Assembly (NCBI GenBank): GCA_035541475.1
Contig: DATKND010000102.1
Span: forward strand, 70,820 to 134,819
Source of the DNA: DASUFZ01 sp035541475
GTDB lineage: Bacteria > Myxococcota_A > UBA9160 > SMWR01
Length of the DNA: 64,000 nt
Reading direction: 5' to 3'
Part shown: positions 49,132-57,942 of the stretch, one piece after another
Layout: each line of letters opens with the position of its first letter
How positions within the stretch are numbered: position 1 is the first letter of the stretch
Program-made: the position numbers and the translations under genes
The notes under the pieces: generated by a model
What the model saw: only the letters and a program-made list of their open reading frames with translations
The model's database searches: none
What the model was told of the DNA's origin: nothing

Positions 49132-51471
49132 ATGATGCGCTCCGCGTCCCGCCGCGCCGGCGCGCGCGCGATGGCATGGGTGACTCTGCTCCTGTGCGCG
49201 CACGCCTTCCTCGCCACACCGGTGCTCGGCGCGGACTCGAGCGAGGCCTCGCTCGAGCGGATCGCCGAGCTCGTCACGCGCGAGATCGAGGCGGGCATCG
49301 TGCCGGGCGCGGTCGTCGTCGTCGGCCACGAGGGCCGGGTCGTGTACCGGGAGGCCTTCGGGCATCGGACGTTGGCACCGAGTCCGGTGCCGATGACGGC
49401 CGACACGATCTTCGACCTCGCGTCGCTCACCAAGCCGATCGCCACGGCCACCGCCGTGATGCAGCTCGTGGAAGAGGGCAGGCTCAGGCTGGACGATCCG
49501 GTCGCGAAGTACTGGCCCGAGTTCGCAGCCCGCGGCAAGTCGCGGATCACGGTGCGCGACCTGCTGACCCACTTCTCCGGGCTTCGGTCCGACCTCGATC
49601 TCTCGCGGGACTGGTCGGGCTACGACACCGCGATGCGACGGGTCGCTGCGGAGAGGCCGGCGTCCCGGCGCGCGACCGGGTTCCGCTACAGCGACATCGG
49701 TTTCCTCGCGCTCGGCGAGCTGGTGCGGCGCGTGTCGGGCGAGCCCCTCGACGCCTGGTGCGCACGCCGGATCTTCGGCCCGCTCGGCATGACCGACACG
49801 GAGTTTCGGCCGTCACCGGCCGTGCAGCCGCGGATCGCGCCCACTGCGGATGCACGACGAGAGGATTTGCGCGGCCGCGTCGACGATCCGACGGCTCTCC
49901 GTGCGGGCGGCGTCGCGGGTCACGCCGGCTTGTTCTCCACCGGCGACGATCTGGCTCGCTTCGCCGAGATGCTGCTCGACGGCGGCGCCCTCGAGGGAGC
50001 GAGGATCCTCGAGCCCGAGACCGTCTCACAGATGACGACCCCGCAGACGCCGCCCGGACAGCCGGTGCTGCGCGGGCTCGGCTGGGACATCGACTCTCCC
50101 TACGCGGCGCGGGGCGGCGGATTCCCCGTCGGCTCCTTCGGCCACACCGGCTTCACCGGGACGTCGCTCTGGATCGATCCGTCTTCCCGGACTTACGTGA
50201 TCCTGCTGGCGAACCACGTGCAGCCTTCGGGCCGCCTGGGGCTCCGGGCATTGCGCAATGATGTGGCCACGATCGTCGCGGAAGCGTTCGGCATGCCGGG
50301 CGAATCTCCGACACGGATCGCGGACACCATCACACCCCGGCAGGCATCCGTCCGGAGCGGGCTCGAGGTCCTCCGCGCGAGCGACTTCGCGCCTCTGCGC
50401 GGGCTGCGCATCGGCCTCATCACCAACCATTCGGGAGTCGATCCCGATGGGAGGCGCAGCATCGATCTCCTGCGCCAGGCACCGGGCGTGACGCTGGCTG
50501 CCGTCTTCAGCCCCGAGCACGGCCTGAACGGCGACGCGGACGAGAATGTCGCGTCGGGCATCGAGCCCGCGACCGGCCTCCCTCTCTACAGCCTCTACGG
50601 ATCCGTCACGCGTCCGACCGACGCGATGCTGCAGGGACTCGATGCTCTGGTGTTCGACGTCCAGGACGCGGGCGCGCGCTTCTACACCTACATCAGCACG
50701 CTCGGGTATGCGCTCGAGGCCGCGGCTCGGAAGGGCCTGGCGTTCTACGTCCTCGATCGCCCCGATCCGATCGGCGCCGACCGGGTGGAGGGACCGCTGC
50801 TCGATCCGGGTCGCGAGTCCTTCACCGCCTACTTCCCACTCCCGGTGCGGCACGGCATGACCGTGGGGGAGCTGGCCCGGATGTTCGACGGAGAGAAGGG
50901 GCTCGGCGCGAGGCTCACGGTGATCCCGATGGCCGGCTATGCGCGCGCCCTGTGGTACGACGAGACGGGCCTGCCCTGGGTCGATCCTTCGCCGAATCTG
51001 CGCAGTCTGACGGAGGCGGCGCTCTACCCGGGCGTCGCGTGGGTGGAAGGCGCCAATGTGAGCGTCGGGCGCGGCACGGCCACGCCCTTCGAGCTGCTCG
51101 GCGCTCCGTGGATCGACGGCAAGGCGCTCGCGGCCTACCTCGACGGCCGGCGAATTCCCGGCGTCCGCTTCGAGCCCGAGGAGTTCGTGCCGCGCGACAG
51201 CGTCTACCGCGATCGCCTCTGCCGCGGCGTCCGGATCCTGCTCACGGATCGCCGGACGCTCGACTCTCCAGCGCTCGGTGTGGAGATCCTCAGCGCGCTC
51301 TGGCGGCTCCACGCCCGACGATTCGAGATCGATCGGACGCTCGGGATGGTGGGATCGCGCGCCGTGCTCGATGCCATCCGACAGGGGCAGGACCCGCGCG
51401 CGATCGTTGCGAGCTGGCGCCAGCCGCTCGCGCGCTTCGAGCGGCTGCGCCAGAAGTATCTGCTCTACTAG
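49132..51471 (+). CDS. Serine hydrolase (beta-lactamase-like) fused to NamZ/DUF1343 exo-muramidase
   Basis: 779 residues with a signal peptide (AWVTLLLCAHAFLATPVLG). The first domain (about 40-390) is a class C beta-lactamase/DD-peptidase-like serine hydrolase: Ser98-x-x-Lys101 (DLASLTKP), Tyr186 (FRYSDIGF) and the HTGFTG box. The second (about 405-779) is DUF1343, known as NamZ (GH171), an exo-beta-N-acetylmuramidase; markers are LRIGLITNHSGVDPDG, AVFSPEHGLNG and VFDVQDAGARFYTYI. In Bacillus the two functions are separate neighbours (ybbE/ybbC) in the muropeptide recycling cluster, so the fusion makes a single cell-wall recycling enzyme. One base separates it from the preceding stop. Confidence 0.88.
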   Translation: MMRSASRRAGARAMAWVTLLLCAHAFLATPVLGADSSEASLERIAELVTREIEAGIVPGAVVVVGHEGRVVYREAFGHRTLAPSPVPMTADTIFDLASLTKPIATATAVMQLVEEGRLRLDDPVAKYWPEFAARGKSRITVRDLLTHFSGLRSDLDLSRDWSGYDTAMRRVAAERPASRRATGFRYSDIGFLALGELVRRVSGEPLDAWCARRIFGPLGMTDTEFRPSPAVQPRIAPTADARREDLRGRVDDPTALRAGGVAGHAGLFSTGDDLARFAEMLLDGGALEGARILEPETVSQMTTPQTPPGQPVLRGLGWDIDSPYAARGGGFPVGSFGHTGFTGTSLWIDPSSRTYVILLANHVQPSGRLGLRALRNDVATIVAEAFGMPGESPTRIADTITPRQASVRSGLEVLRASDFAPLRGLRIGLITNHSGVDPDGRRSIDLLRQAPGVTLAAVFSPEHGLNGDADENVASGIEPATGLPLYSLYGSVTRPTDAMLQGLDALVFDVQDAGARFYTYISTLGYALEAAARKGLAFYVLDRPDPIGADRVEGPLLDPGRESFTAYFPLPVRHGMTVGELARMFDGEKGLGARLTVIPMAGYARALWYDETGLPWVDPSPNLRSLTEAALYPGVAWVEGANVSVGRGTATPFELLGAPWIDGKALAAYLDGRRIPGVRFEPEEFVPRDSVYRDRLCRGVRILLTDRRTLDSPALGVEILSALWRLHARRFEIDRTLGMVGSRAVLDAIRQGQDPRAIVASWRQPLARFERLRQKYLLY

Positions 51472-51475
51472 CCGC

Positions 51476-52122
51476 TCACGAGTCCTGACGTCGCATTCTC
51501 GTGTCGAGCGGGCTCACGCCCCCGCGCACTGCGTACTTGGTGAGCTCCGCGACGCCGTGCAGATGGAGCTTCCGCATGAGGTTGCGCCGATGCGTCTCGA
51601 CGGTCGCGGTCGCGATGCACAGCCGCTCCCCGATCTGTGACGAGGTGAGGCCCTCGGCGAGCAGCTGCAGGACCTCCAGCTCGCGCGGGCCGAGTCGCTC
51701 GTACGCGGAGCCTCCGAGACCCTCTGATGGAGCGCGCTCTCGATCACGTCGCCGGTGACGTCGGCTCACAGGTACTTCCTGCCCGCCGCGGTCATCTTCA
51801 CCGCGCGGCGCAGCTCGTCGTAGGCGTTCGCCTTGAGGACGTATCCGCGGGCGCCGGCGGCGAGGATCGCCTTCACGGAGCGGCGGTCGGAGTGGCTCGA
51901 CAGCGCGACGACGCAGGCATCTGATCTCGGGGACGGCCTGCCTCGCGGTCGGACACGACGACGCGGCGACGCGCAGCTTCGAGCGAGCGCTCGCCGCGGA
52001 CCCGGATCTCGCGCTCGATCCCCTCGCTTCTCGCCGAAGATCGTGCGGCGCTTCGAGGAGATCCGGACCCGCGTGAGCTCGAACGAGCGCGCCGGGCCCG
52101 AGCAGGTGGCAGGTCGCGACAT
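51476..52122 (-). pseudogene. Decayed LuxR-type response regulator
   Basis: The minus strand carries a good LuxR HTH (YERLGPRELEVLQLLAEGLT, SSQIGERLCIATATVETHRR) ending at 51476. Receiver-domain residues SDRRSVKAILAAGARGYVLK and DELRRAVKMTAAGRKYL lie in another frame and hit an in-frame TGA at 51766-51768, where a Ser codon would be expected (next residues ADVTGDVIESAL). A frameshift near 51720 is needed to reach the HTH. The phosphorylation-site region further upstream is not recognisable. It is therefore a broken gene, in a region that ends 4 bp from the NamZ-fusion stop. Confidence 0.75.
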
Positions 52123-52231
52123 GGCTCCATGAAAAGCCGGTTGCAGAAAAACCGTTCCTCTCCGGGGAAGCGGCGTTCCACTTCGGATGGGTAGAAGGAG
52201 CCCGCACGTCTCCTCACGCGTGGTGAGGCGG

Positions 52232-52247
52232 TGGCATCGGGCTTGCT
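52232..52247 (+). promoter_or_regulatory. Candidate sigma-54 promoter of a PEP-CTERM gene
   Basis: TGGCATCGGGCTTGCT matches the RpoN consensus (TGGCAC-N5-TTGCW) with exact GG-N10-GC spacing. Predicted start near 52258, about 35 nt before the ATG at 52293. PEP-CTERM genes in other bacteria are under the sigma-54-dependent regulator PrsR, which makes this site credible. A 6-bp inverted repeat (CCTCAC/GTGAGG, 52212-52228) lies just upstream. Confidence 0.55.
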
Positions 52248-52292
52248 GTTACGAACGGGAACGCCTCGGATCGGACCCTGGGAAGGGATGCG

Positions 52293-52877
52293 ATGCTGCG
52301 CTGCCGGGAGACCCTTGCGCTGATCTCGATCGCCGTCGCGGTGGCCGGGCCGGCGGCCGCCGCGACGCTCTGGGACGAGAGCGTGAACGGCGACCTCTCG
52401 AACGTCCGAACGGCGCCGACGAACCTGCCGCTGTCGATGGGCTCGAACACGATCACCGGCACGGTGGTCTCGGGAGACGAGGACTTCTTCACCGTCACCG
52501 TCCCGGTGGGTGCGTTCTTCAGCGCGCTCACGCTGATCACGTTCAACTCGGCGGACGACCTCGACTTCCTCGCGATCCAGGCCGGTCCGATCATCACGAG
52601 CATGACGAGTCCGGCGGCCATGCTCGGCTACGTGCATCTCAGCGCCGCCTTCGTCGGCACCGACGTGCTCGACGACATGGCGCTCGGCGACGGCGCGCTC
52701 GGCTTCACGCCGCCGCTCCCGGCCGGCACGTACGCGATTTGGACGCAGCAGCTCCAGACGCAGGTCGTCAGCTACAGCTTCGACCTCGTCGTCATCCCCG
52801 AGCCGTCGGAGGCGACCCTGCTGACCGCCGGCCTCGCCGTCCTCGCGCTCGCGCGGCGACGGACCGCACGCGCCTAG
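52293..52877 (+). CDS. PEP-CTERM sorting-signal protein
   Basis: 194 residues. Signal peptide (ETLALISIAVAVAGPAAAA) is followed by a single beta domain (TLWDESVNGDLSNVRTAPTN, SNTITGTVVSGDEDFFTVTV) of a type repeatedly found in PEP-CTERM proteins. PEP-CTERM tail: IPEP (168-171), hydrophobic SEATLLTAGLAVLALA, then RRRTARA. The exosortase would release and attach it at the outer surface; the exosortase gene is not in this window. ATG 52293 is chosen with AAGGGATGCG upstream; expression is probably sigma-54 dependent. Confidence 0.9.
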   Translation: MLRCRETLALISIAVAVAGPAAAATLWDESVNGDLSNVRTAPTNLPLSMGSNTITGTVVSGDEDFFTVTVPVGAFFSALTLITFNSADDLDFLAIQAGPIITSMTSPAAMLGYVHLSAAFVGTDVLDDMALGDGALGFTPPLPAGTYAIWTQQLQTQVVSYSFDLVVIPEPSEATLLTAGLAVLALARRRTARA

Positions 52878-52883
52878 CAAGAA

Positions 52884-52902
52884 GGCCGACCACGGGTCGG
52901 CC
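52884..52902 (+). terminator. Hairpin after the PEP-CTERM gene
   Basis: GGCCGACC, loop ACG, GGTCGGCC, 7 bp after the stop codon at 52877; perfect 8-bp stem without a T-tract. Probable transcript end. Confidence 0.5.
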
Positions 52903-53390
52903 GACACGCGCAAGCGCCGAAGGCGCGCGCAGCGAGTCGCAGGCGAGCGAAGGCGGGCCCCCGCCAAAGATGCGCGGAGCCGAGCGAAGGCCGGCCCGGC
53001 AAACGAGCAAGCAGCGCGCAGCTCCGCGGGAGCCGCGCAGGGCGCACCGCGCACTTCGATCCGCGTCCCAACGTGTTGCCCGCGCTGCCTGCGATTTCGC
53101 TGCGGGTGTGATGCGCGTCACGAAGGTGTGTGAGGCGTCCGACTCAGGTTCCCCGGCGTCCGGCCGATAAGACCCAGTGCCCTGAACAAGGGGATTCCAG
53201 CGCCCGGCGCTCGAATCAGGAGGGGGCCGAGCCCGGCCGTTTGCGGAGAACGCAGGCGGACGTGGACGCGATCGACTTCCGAGAGACCTGTCACCGCGAT
53301 GCGTGCATCGCGGCGGGCGCGCGAGCTCGCGCCCGGATCCGAGCCCCCCGCTCGCAGGCCCGACCGGGCCTCGGGCATAGGAGAACCCGC
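52903..53390. other. Non-coding spacer before the secreted Pro-linker protein
   Basis: 488 bp with no credible gene. The first 180 bp are a low-complexity mix of AGCGA, GCGCA and GGCGAG units. A similar block follows the stop codon at 16874 (GCGCGAGCAGCGAGGCGAAG). The last 150 bp must hold the promoter and leader for the gene at 53391. I could not locate a -35/-10 or -24/-12 pair in it. Confidence 0.5.
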
Positions 53391-54458
53391 ATGCCTCGAC
53401 TGCAATCGGCTGCCTTGCTCCTCTGGACGGCGCTCGCCGTGCCCCTCGGCGCGGTCTCCGCGTCCGCCCAGACCGTTCCGCTCTCCGGCTTCGGCGACTT
53501 CTCGAGCGCCCGCACTCAGCTCGTCTTCGACGACCTCGGCCTGGCGAGCGGCGATCCCGTGAGCGTCAGCGGCGTGACGCTCATGCTCTCCGACGGGAGC
53601 GCGCCGTCCTACTACGAGGACTCCTTCCCGCGCGAGTCGGGCATCGACGGCGTCGGGTGCCTCGCCAACTTCCTCGGCGTCTCGCGCCCGTATCCGGACC
53701 TGGACGTGGACTTCGCCGGTCCGATGCAGAAGGTCGGCTTCGAGGCGCGGGTGAACGACGCCGATCAGGTGTCGGTCAGTCTCTACCTGGCCGGCGCGCT
53801 CGTGGATCAGGTCACCGTTCCGAGCCGCGGCTCGGACCAGCTCTACTTCTACGGCTACGAGAACCCGGCCGGCTTCGACCGGGTCGTGGTGCAGGTGGTC
53901 GCGAACGCGAGCGGCGCCTTCACCCTCGACAACCTGACCTTCGAGGCCGTCGGCACGCCTCCGCCCGACCCCGGTCCCGACCCGACTCCCGACCCCGGTC
54001 CGGACCCGGGCCCCGCCCCCGGCCCGATGAAGCTCTCGTGCGACGGCTTCGACGCCTTCCCGCACGTGGACCACGGGCGCGATCTGCTGCCGGTGCGCGC
54101 GCTGCTCGCCGAGCTGACCGACGCGCAGGGCGTCGGGCAGACGGATCACCAGCTGGAGAGCGCGCCGAAGCTGCGCGTGATGTACACGCCCGACGGCGGC
54201 GGCGCGTCGATGGACGTCACCGACCGCGTCGTGTGGCGCAGCTCCGAGTTCTCGTTCCTCGGGCGGCGCCTGCAGCGCTGGTTCGTGTGGGTGCTGCCGT
54301 GGCACATGCGCGGCTATGGCACCTACATGGCGACGCTCGAGTCGGGCGACCCGAGCGCCTACAGCGTGGACCCGACCTGCGTCGACTGGACGATCAACAA
54401 GCCCCCGGTGCCGGTCGTCCGGCACAGCCCGCCGCCGCCGCACGGACGCGGCCACTAG
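53391..54458 (+). CDS. Secreted protein with Pro-rich linker, unknown function
   Basis: 355 residues from ATG 53391, preceded by TAGGAGAACCCGC. Signal peptide (SAALLLWTALAVPLGAVSAS) and an N-terminal beta-rich domain (residues 28-190). That domain contains SVSGVTLMLSDGSAPSYYED, FAGPMQKVGFEARVND and GFDRVVVQVVANASGAFTLD, typical of PEP-CTERM type carbohydrate-binding-like domains. A Pro-Asp-Gly repeat linker of about 25 residues follows, then a C-terminal domain with paired Trp residues (LQRWFVWVLPWHM). There is no PEP-CTERM tail, so it is secreted rather than anchored. Family not recognised; neighbours are surface-protein genes. Confidence 0.72.
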   Translation: MPRLQSAALLLWTALAVPLGAVSASAQTVPLSGFGDFSSARTQLVFDDLGLASGDPVSVSGVTLMLSDGSAPSYYEDSFPRESGIDGVGCLANFLGVSRPYPDLDVDFAGPMQKVGFEARVNDADQVSVSLYLAGALVDQVTVPSRGSDQLYFYGYENPAGFDRVVVQVVANASGAFTLDNLTFEAVGTPPPDPGPDPTPDPGPDPGPAPGPMKLSCDGFDAFPHVDHGRDLLPVRALLAELTDAQGVGQTDHQLESAPKLRVMYTPDGGGASMDVTDRVVWRSSEFSFLGRRLQRWFVWVLPWHMRGYGTYMATLESGDPSAYSVDPTCVDWTINKPPVPVVRHSPPPPHGRGH

Positions 54459-54479
54459 CTGCCGCGCGGGACTCGCGCC

Positions 54480-55049
54480 TCACGCCGGTTGGATGCGGTA
54501 GACGATCCGTTCCGGTGTGGGGCGCGAGCTCGTGACGCGCATCTCGCGACCCGACGCGCGCTGCGCGAAGCAGCAGAGGAAGCCCTGCGCCGTGAAGCGC
54601 GCGGGCTCGGGGTACTCGCCCGCGTCGGTGACCTCGATCTCGTAGATCTCGCCTTCGACGGATCGGAAGGTCCAGGCGGTGAAGTTGTAGAGGAGCTTCC
54701 CGATCCCCATCATCGTCTGGCCGACGCGCGCGCCCCAGGCGCCCGGCGAGGCGACGAAGCTCTCGTAGATGCCGGAGAGCATGCGATCGGCGGCGCGCGC
54801 CCCGCGCGCGCACAGATAGGCCTGCGGATCGTCGCCACCTTCCTCGCGCGCGAGCAGCTCGAGCATGCGGCCGTAGGTCGCGATCGGGAACCAGGCGAGC
54901 GGTGTCACCTCGATGTCGAGGAAGCCCCGGTCCTTCGCATTCAGATGGCTGGCGAGCTCCGACGGCTCGATCCGATCCTCGTCGATCAGGCGCTTCACGT
55001 CCTCGACCACCGACTGGAACGCGGATCCCTTGATCGACGGGACCTCCAT
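54480..55049 (-). CDS. Conserved hypothetical, DUF2378-like
   Basis: 189 residues, all-alpha beginning IKGSAFQSVVEDVKRLIDED, with DIEVTPLAWFPIATYGRMLE and the C-terminal beta strands RSVEGEIYEIEVTDAGEYPE and QGFLCCFAQRASGREMRVTS. The helical-then-beta order with a central Trp-Phe-Pro is reminiscent of the DUF2378/TIGR02265 family of Myxococcota and of heme-NO-binding folds, but I cannot confirm this. No signal peptide. Its start is only 2 bp after the stop of the FHA gene on the same strand, so the pair is co-transcribed and probably functions in the same phospho-dependent pathway. Confidence 0.65.
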   Translation of the reverse strand: MEVPSIKGSAFQSVVEDVKRLIDEDRIEPSELASHLNAKDRGFLDIEVTPLAWFPIATYGRMLELLAREEGGDDPQAYLCARGARAADRMLSGIYESFVASPGAWGARVGQTMMGIGKLLYNFTAWTFRSVEGEIYEIEVTDAGEYPEPARFTAQGFLCCFAQRASGREMRVTSSRPTPERIVYRIQPA

Positions 55050-55051
55050 CC

Positions 55052-55876
55052 TCAGATCTCCTCGAGGATCTTCGCGCGCTTGCGCTCGAACTCTTCGTCG
55101 GTGATGAGGCCCTCGGCGTGCAGGCTCTTCAGCCGCCGCATGCGCTCGACCGCGCCGCCGCCGGTCTGCGACTCGCCCGGATCGCTCGCGGCCTTCGCCG
55201 CGGGCGCCGGCTTCGCGGCAGGCGCCGCCTTCGCGGCGGGCCGTGCGGCGGCCGGCGCGCTCTTCGCGACCGGACCGGTCTTCGCGGCGGGAGGCATCTC
55301 GACGTCGGGATCGTCGATGTCGAAGTCGAGCGACGCGTCCAGCTTCTTCTCGTCCGCCTTCTTCTGGATCAGAATGTCGTCGAGCAGCGCGGGCGGTCCG
55401 TTCTTGTCGTCCCAGCTGCGCCGCTCGATGACGAAGTCCTCTTCCTCGGCGGGCAAGGTGTCGGCCATGCCGAGCATCGTCGCATTCGGGTTCGCGCCCG
55501 CCGGAACCACGCCGACCGTCTTCAGGTGCGAGGCGTACTCGAGCTTCAGGCCGCGCTTCGCGGGATGCGCGTCGCCGTCGTAGAACTCGAGCGTCAGCAA
55601 GGTCGCGACCTGGACCACGTCGCCGGAGCGCAGCGGGCGGAGGTCGGTGCCCTCGATCCTCTCGCCGTTCACGAAGGTGCCGTTACCGGTCTGGTAGTCG
55701 CCCACTCCGTAGCGGTTGCCTTCCTTCTTGAACAGCGCGTGCCGGCGCGAGATCTCGTTCTCCGCCAGCACGATGTCGTTCTCCTTGGCGCGCCCGATCG
55801 ATAACGTTCGCGTGTCCCAGACGAGCACGCGGTCGGGCTGTCCCGTGCGCTTCATCACGAAATAGGTGTGCGCCAT
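55052..55876 (-). CDS. FHA-domain protein with C-terminal SHOCT
   Basis: 274 residues. FHA domain residues 20-100: LSIGRAKENDIVLAENEISR and RHALFKKEGNRYGVGDYQTG, with conserved Gly-Arg, Ser-Arg-His and the NGTFVNGERI loop. A low-complexity Ala/Pro/Lys linker follows (about 195-235). The C-terminal 30 residues form a SHOCT domain (LKSLHAEGLITDEEFERKRA). The FHA domain binds phospho-threonine proteins, so a Ser/Thr kinase elsewhere is implied. It forms an operon with the DUF2378-like gene downstream (2 bp). Confidence 0.9.
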   Translation of the reverse strand: MAHTYFVMKRTGQPDRVLVWDTRTLSIGRAKENDIVLAENEISRRHALFKKEGNRYGVGDYQTGNGTFVNGERIEGTDLRPLRSGDVVQVATLLTLEFYDGDAHPAKRGLKLEYASHLKTVGVVPAGANPNATMLGMADTLPAEEEDFVIERRSWDDKNGPPALLDDILIQKKADEKKLDASLDFDIDDPDVEMPPAAKTGPVAKSAPAAARPAAKAAPAAKPAPAAKAASDPGESQTGGGAVERMRRLKSLHAEGLITDEEFERKRAKILEEI

Positions 55877-56075
55877 CGCCCTTGACCCCTCGTCGTGCCG
55901 TATCGGGCGATCGGGTCGGCCGCGTTAGCGCGAGGGCGAGAGGCGCGGGCCGGTGGATTGCCCTCCGCCAGCCCGCGAGCGGATAATGGGCGGCCATGGC
56001 GGCGGCCACCCCGCAACGAAGCGCCGGACCGTGGCTCCACGGTCGCACGAGCGACCTGCTTCTCGGCGCGGAGCT

Positions 56076-56507
56076 CGCCTCTACGCGATCCGTATGGTCG
56101 GCGGCGACGGCTCGTTGGGCCCGCTCTCGCTCCGCGACCGCGGCCGCGTGATCGTCAGCTACTACGTGACGCACCACCTGCCCGAGCTCTACCCGGATCC
56201 CGAGCGCTTCGACCCGAAGCGCTGGCAGGGACTCCGCCGCGCTCCGTACGAATATCTGCCCTTCGGCGCGAGCCCGCGCACCTGCATCGGCATCGACTTC
56301 GCGAACGCGGCGATGAAGCTCGCGCTCGCGGCGATCGCCTCGCGCTTCGGGCTCTCGCTCGTGCCGGGCACGCGCGTCGATCGCGCGGTCGCGGTGACCC
56401 TCTCGTCGCGCGGCCCGCTGCCGATGCGTCTGTGCGCGCCGGGCAGCGCGCCTCCGCCCGCGGCGGTCGCGGGCGACGTCCGCGAGAGGGTGCGGCTGCC
56501 CGCGTAG
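56076..56507 (+). pseudogene. Cytochrome P450 C-terminal fragment
   Basis: Only the last 140 residues of a P450 are readable: HHLPELYPDPERFDPKRWQG, the heme-cysteine loop FGASPRTCIGIDFA (Cys ligand intact) and RGPLPMRL at the end. An intact P450 is about 400-450 residues. Upstream there is just a short open frame without the I-helix or ExxR region, so the gene has lost about two thirds of its 5' part. It runs into the amidase gene (16 bp gap). Probably inert. Confidence 0.75.
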
Positions 56508-56523
56508 GAGACGGCCGACCGAC

Positions 56524-57942
56524 ATGCAGCTCGGCGAGCTCGACGCCTGGGAGCAGGCGGACTGCGTCCGTCGCGGCGCGGTGTCGCCCGCGGATCTGGT
56601 CGAGGACGCGATCGCGCGGATCGAGCGCGTAGACCCCGCGATCCATGCCCTGGTCACGCGTCTCGACGACAGCGCGCGCGAGGCCGCACGCGGGCCGCTG
56701 CCGGACGGGCCCTTCCGCGGCGTGCCTTTCCTGCTGAAGGACCTCGGGGCCATGCAGGCGGGGCAGCCGTACTACTCGGGCAACCGCGCGCTGCGCGATC
56801 TCGGCCACCGCTCGCCGCACGATTCGTATCTCGGCGCGCGCTTCCGGCGCGCAGGGCTGATCTCGCTCGGCAAGACCAACACGCCGGAGTTCGGCCTGCA
56901 GTCGACCACGCAGCCGCTCGCCTTCGGTCCGACGCGCAACCCGTGGGACCTCTCGCGCTCGAGCGGCGGCTCGTCGGGCGGGTCCGCCGCGGCGGTCGCG
57001 GCGGGGCTCGTGCCGATCGCGCACGCGAACGACGGCGCGGGCTCGATCCGCATCCCGGCGGCCTGGTGCGGCGTGCTCGGGCTCAAGCCGTCGCGGGGAC
57101 GCGTGCCGATCGATCCGACGTGGATCGGGCGGAGCTTCGTCGGCTTCGCGATCACGCGCAGCGTCCGCGACGCCGCGGCGCTGCTCGACGCGGTCCACGG
57201 GCACGAGCCCGGTGATCTCTTCCGCGTGCCCTGGCCGTCGCGCCCCTACACCGAAGAGCTGGGAGCGGATCCGGGCTCGCTGCGCGTCGGGCTGCTGACG
57301 CGCGCTCCCGTCGCGACCGTGCACCCCGATTGCCGCGAGGCGGCCGAGTCGGCCGCGCGCCTGCTCGAGGCGTTCGGGCATCGCGTCGAGCTGGGCGGTC
57401 CGCCGGCGCTCTTCGAGGAGGAGCGCGGGCTCCGCACCTGGGTGCTCGGCACGATCGAGTACCGCATGTGCCTGCGCGGCCTCGCGCAGATGCTCGGCCG
57501 CCCGGTGCGGCCCGACGACGTCGAGCCGTTCCTGTGGCGGCTGGCCGATCCCGAGGGCCCGGGGATCTCCGCGGAGGACTTCGTCGACGCTTCCGAGTGG
57601 CAGCAGGGCTGGGCGACGCGCGTCGCCTCCTGGTGGGCCGGCGGCTTCGACCTGCTGCTGACGCCGACCGTCTGCGAGCCGCCTCCCCGCCTCGAGGAAC
57701 TCGCGCTCGCGGATCCGTTCGCTTTGCTCGATCGGCTCGGCCCGCACATGGCCTTCACCGAGCCCTTCAACGTGACGGGTCAGCCTGCGCTGTCGTTGCC
57801 ACTCCACTGGAGCGCCGACGGTCTGCCGATCGGCGTGCAGCTCGTCGCGCGCGTCGGCCGCGAGGACCTGCTCTTCCGCGTCGCCGCGCAGCTCGAGGCC
57901 GCGCAGCCCTGGCGGAAGCGCCGCCCCGCACTTCACGCCTGA
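56524..57942 (+). CDS. Amidase-signature hydrolase
   Basis: 472 residues of the amidase signature family. Catalytic Lys72 (PFLLKDLGA), the Gly/Ser-rich loop SSGGSSGGSAAAVAAG (cis-Ser about 150) and nucleophile Ser174 (NDGAGSIRIPAAW). It hydrolyses carboxamides or esters; substrate unknown. The ATG at 56524 follows GGAGACGGCCGAC. It overlaps the end of the antiparallel IucA-like gene by 10 bp. The long C-terminal insert with WQQGWATRVASWWAGGFDLL is family-like. Confidence 0.93.
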   Translation: MQLGELDAWEQADCVRRGAVSPADLVEDAIARIERVDPAIHALVTRLDDSAREAARGPLPDGPFRGVPFLLKDLGAMQAGQPYYSGNRALRDLGHRSPHDSYLGARFRRAGLISLGKTNTPEFGLQSTTQPLAFGPTRNPWDLSRSSGGSSGGSAAAVAAGLVPIAHANDGAGSIRIPAAWCGVLGLKPSRGRVPIDPTWIGRSFVGFAITRSVRDAAALLDAVHGHEPGDLFRVPWPSRPYTEELGADPGSLRVGLLTRAPVATVHPDCREAAESAARLLEAFGHRVELGGPPALFEEERGLRTWVLGTIEYRMCLRGLAQMLGRPVRPDDVEPFLWRLADPEGPGISAEDFVDASEWQQGWATRVASWWAGGFDLLLTPTVCEPPPRLEELALADPFALLDRLGPHMAFTEPFNVTGQPALSLPLHWSADGLPIGVQLVARVGREDLLFRVAAQLEAAQPWRKRRPALHA

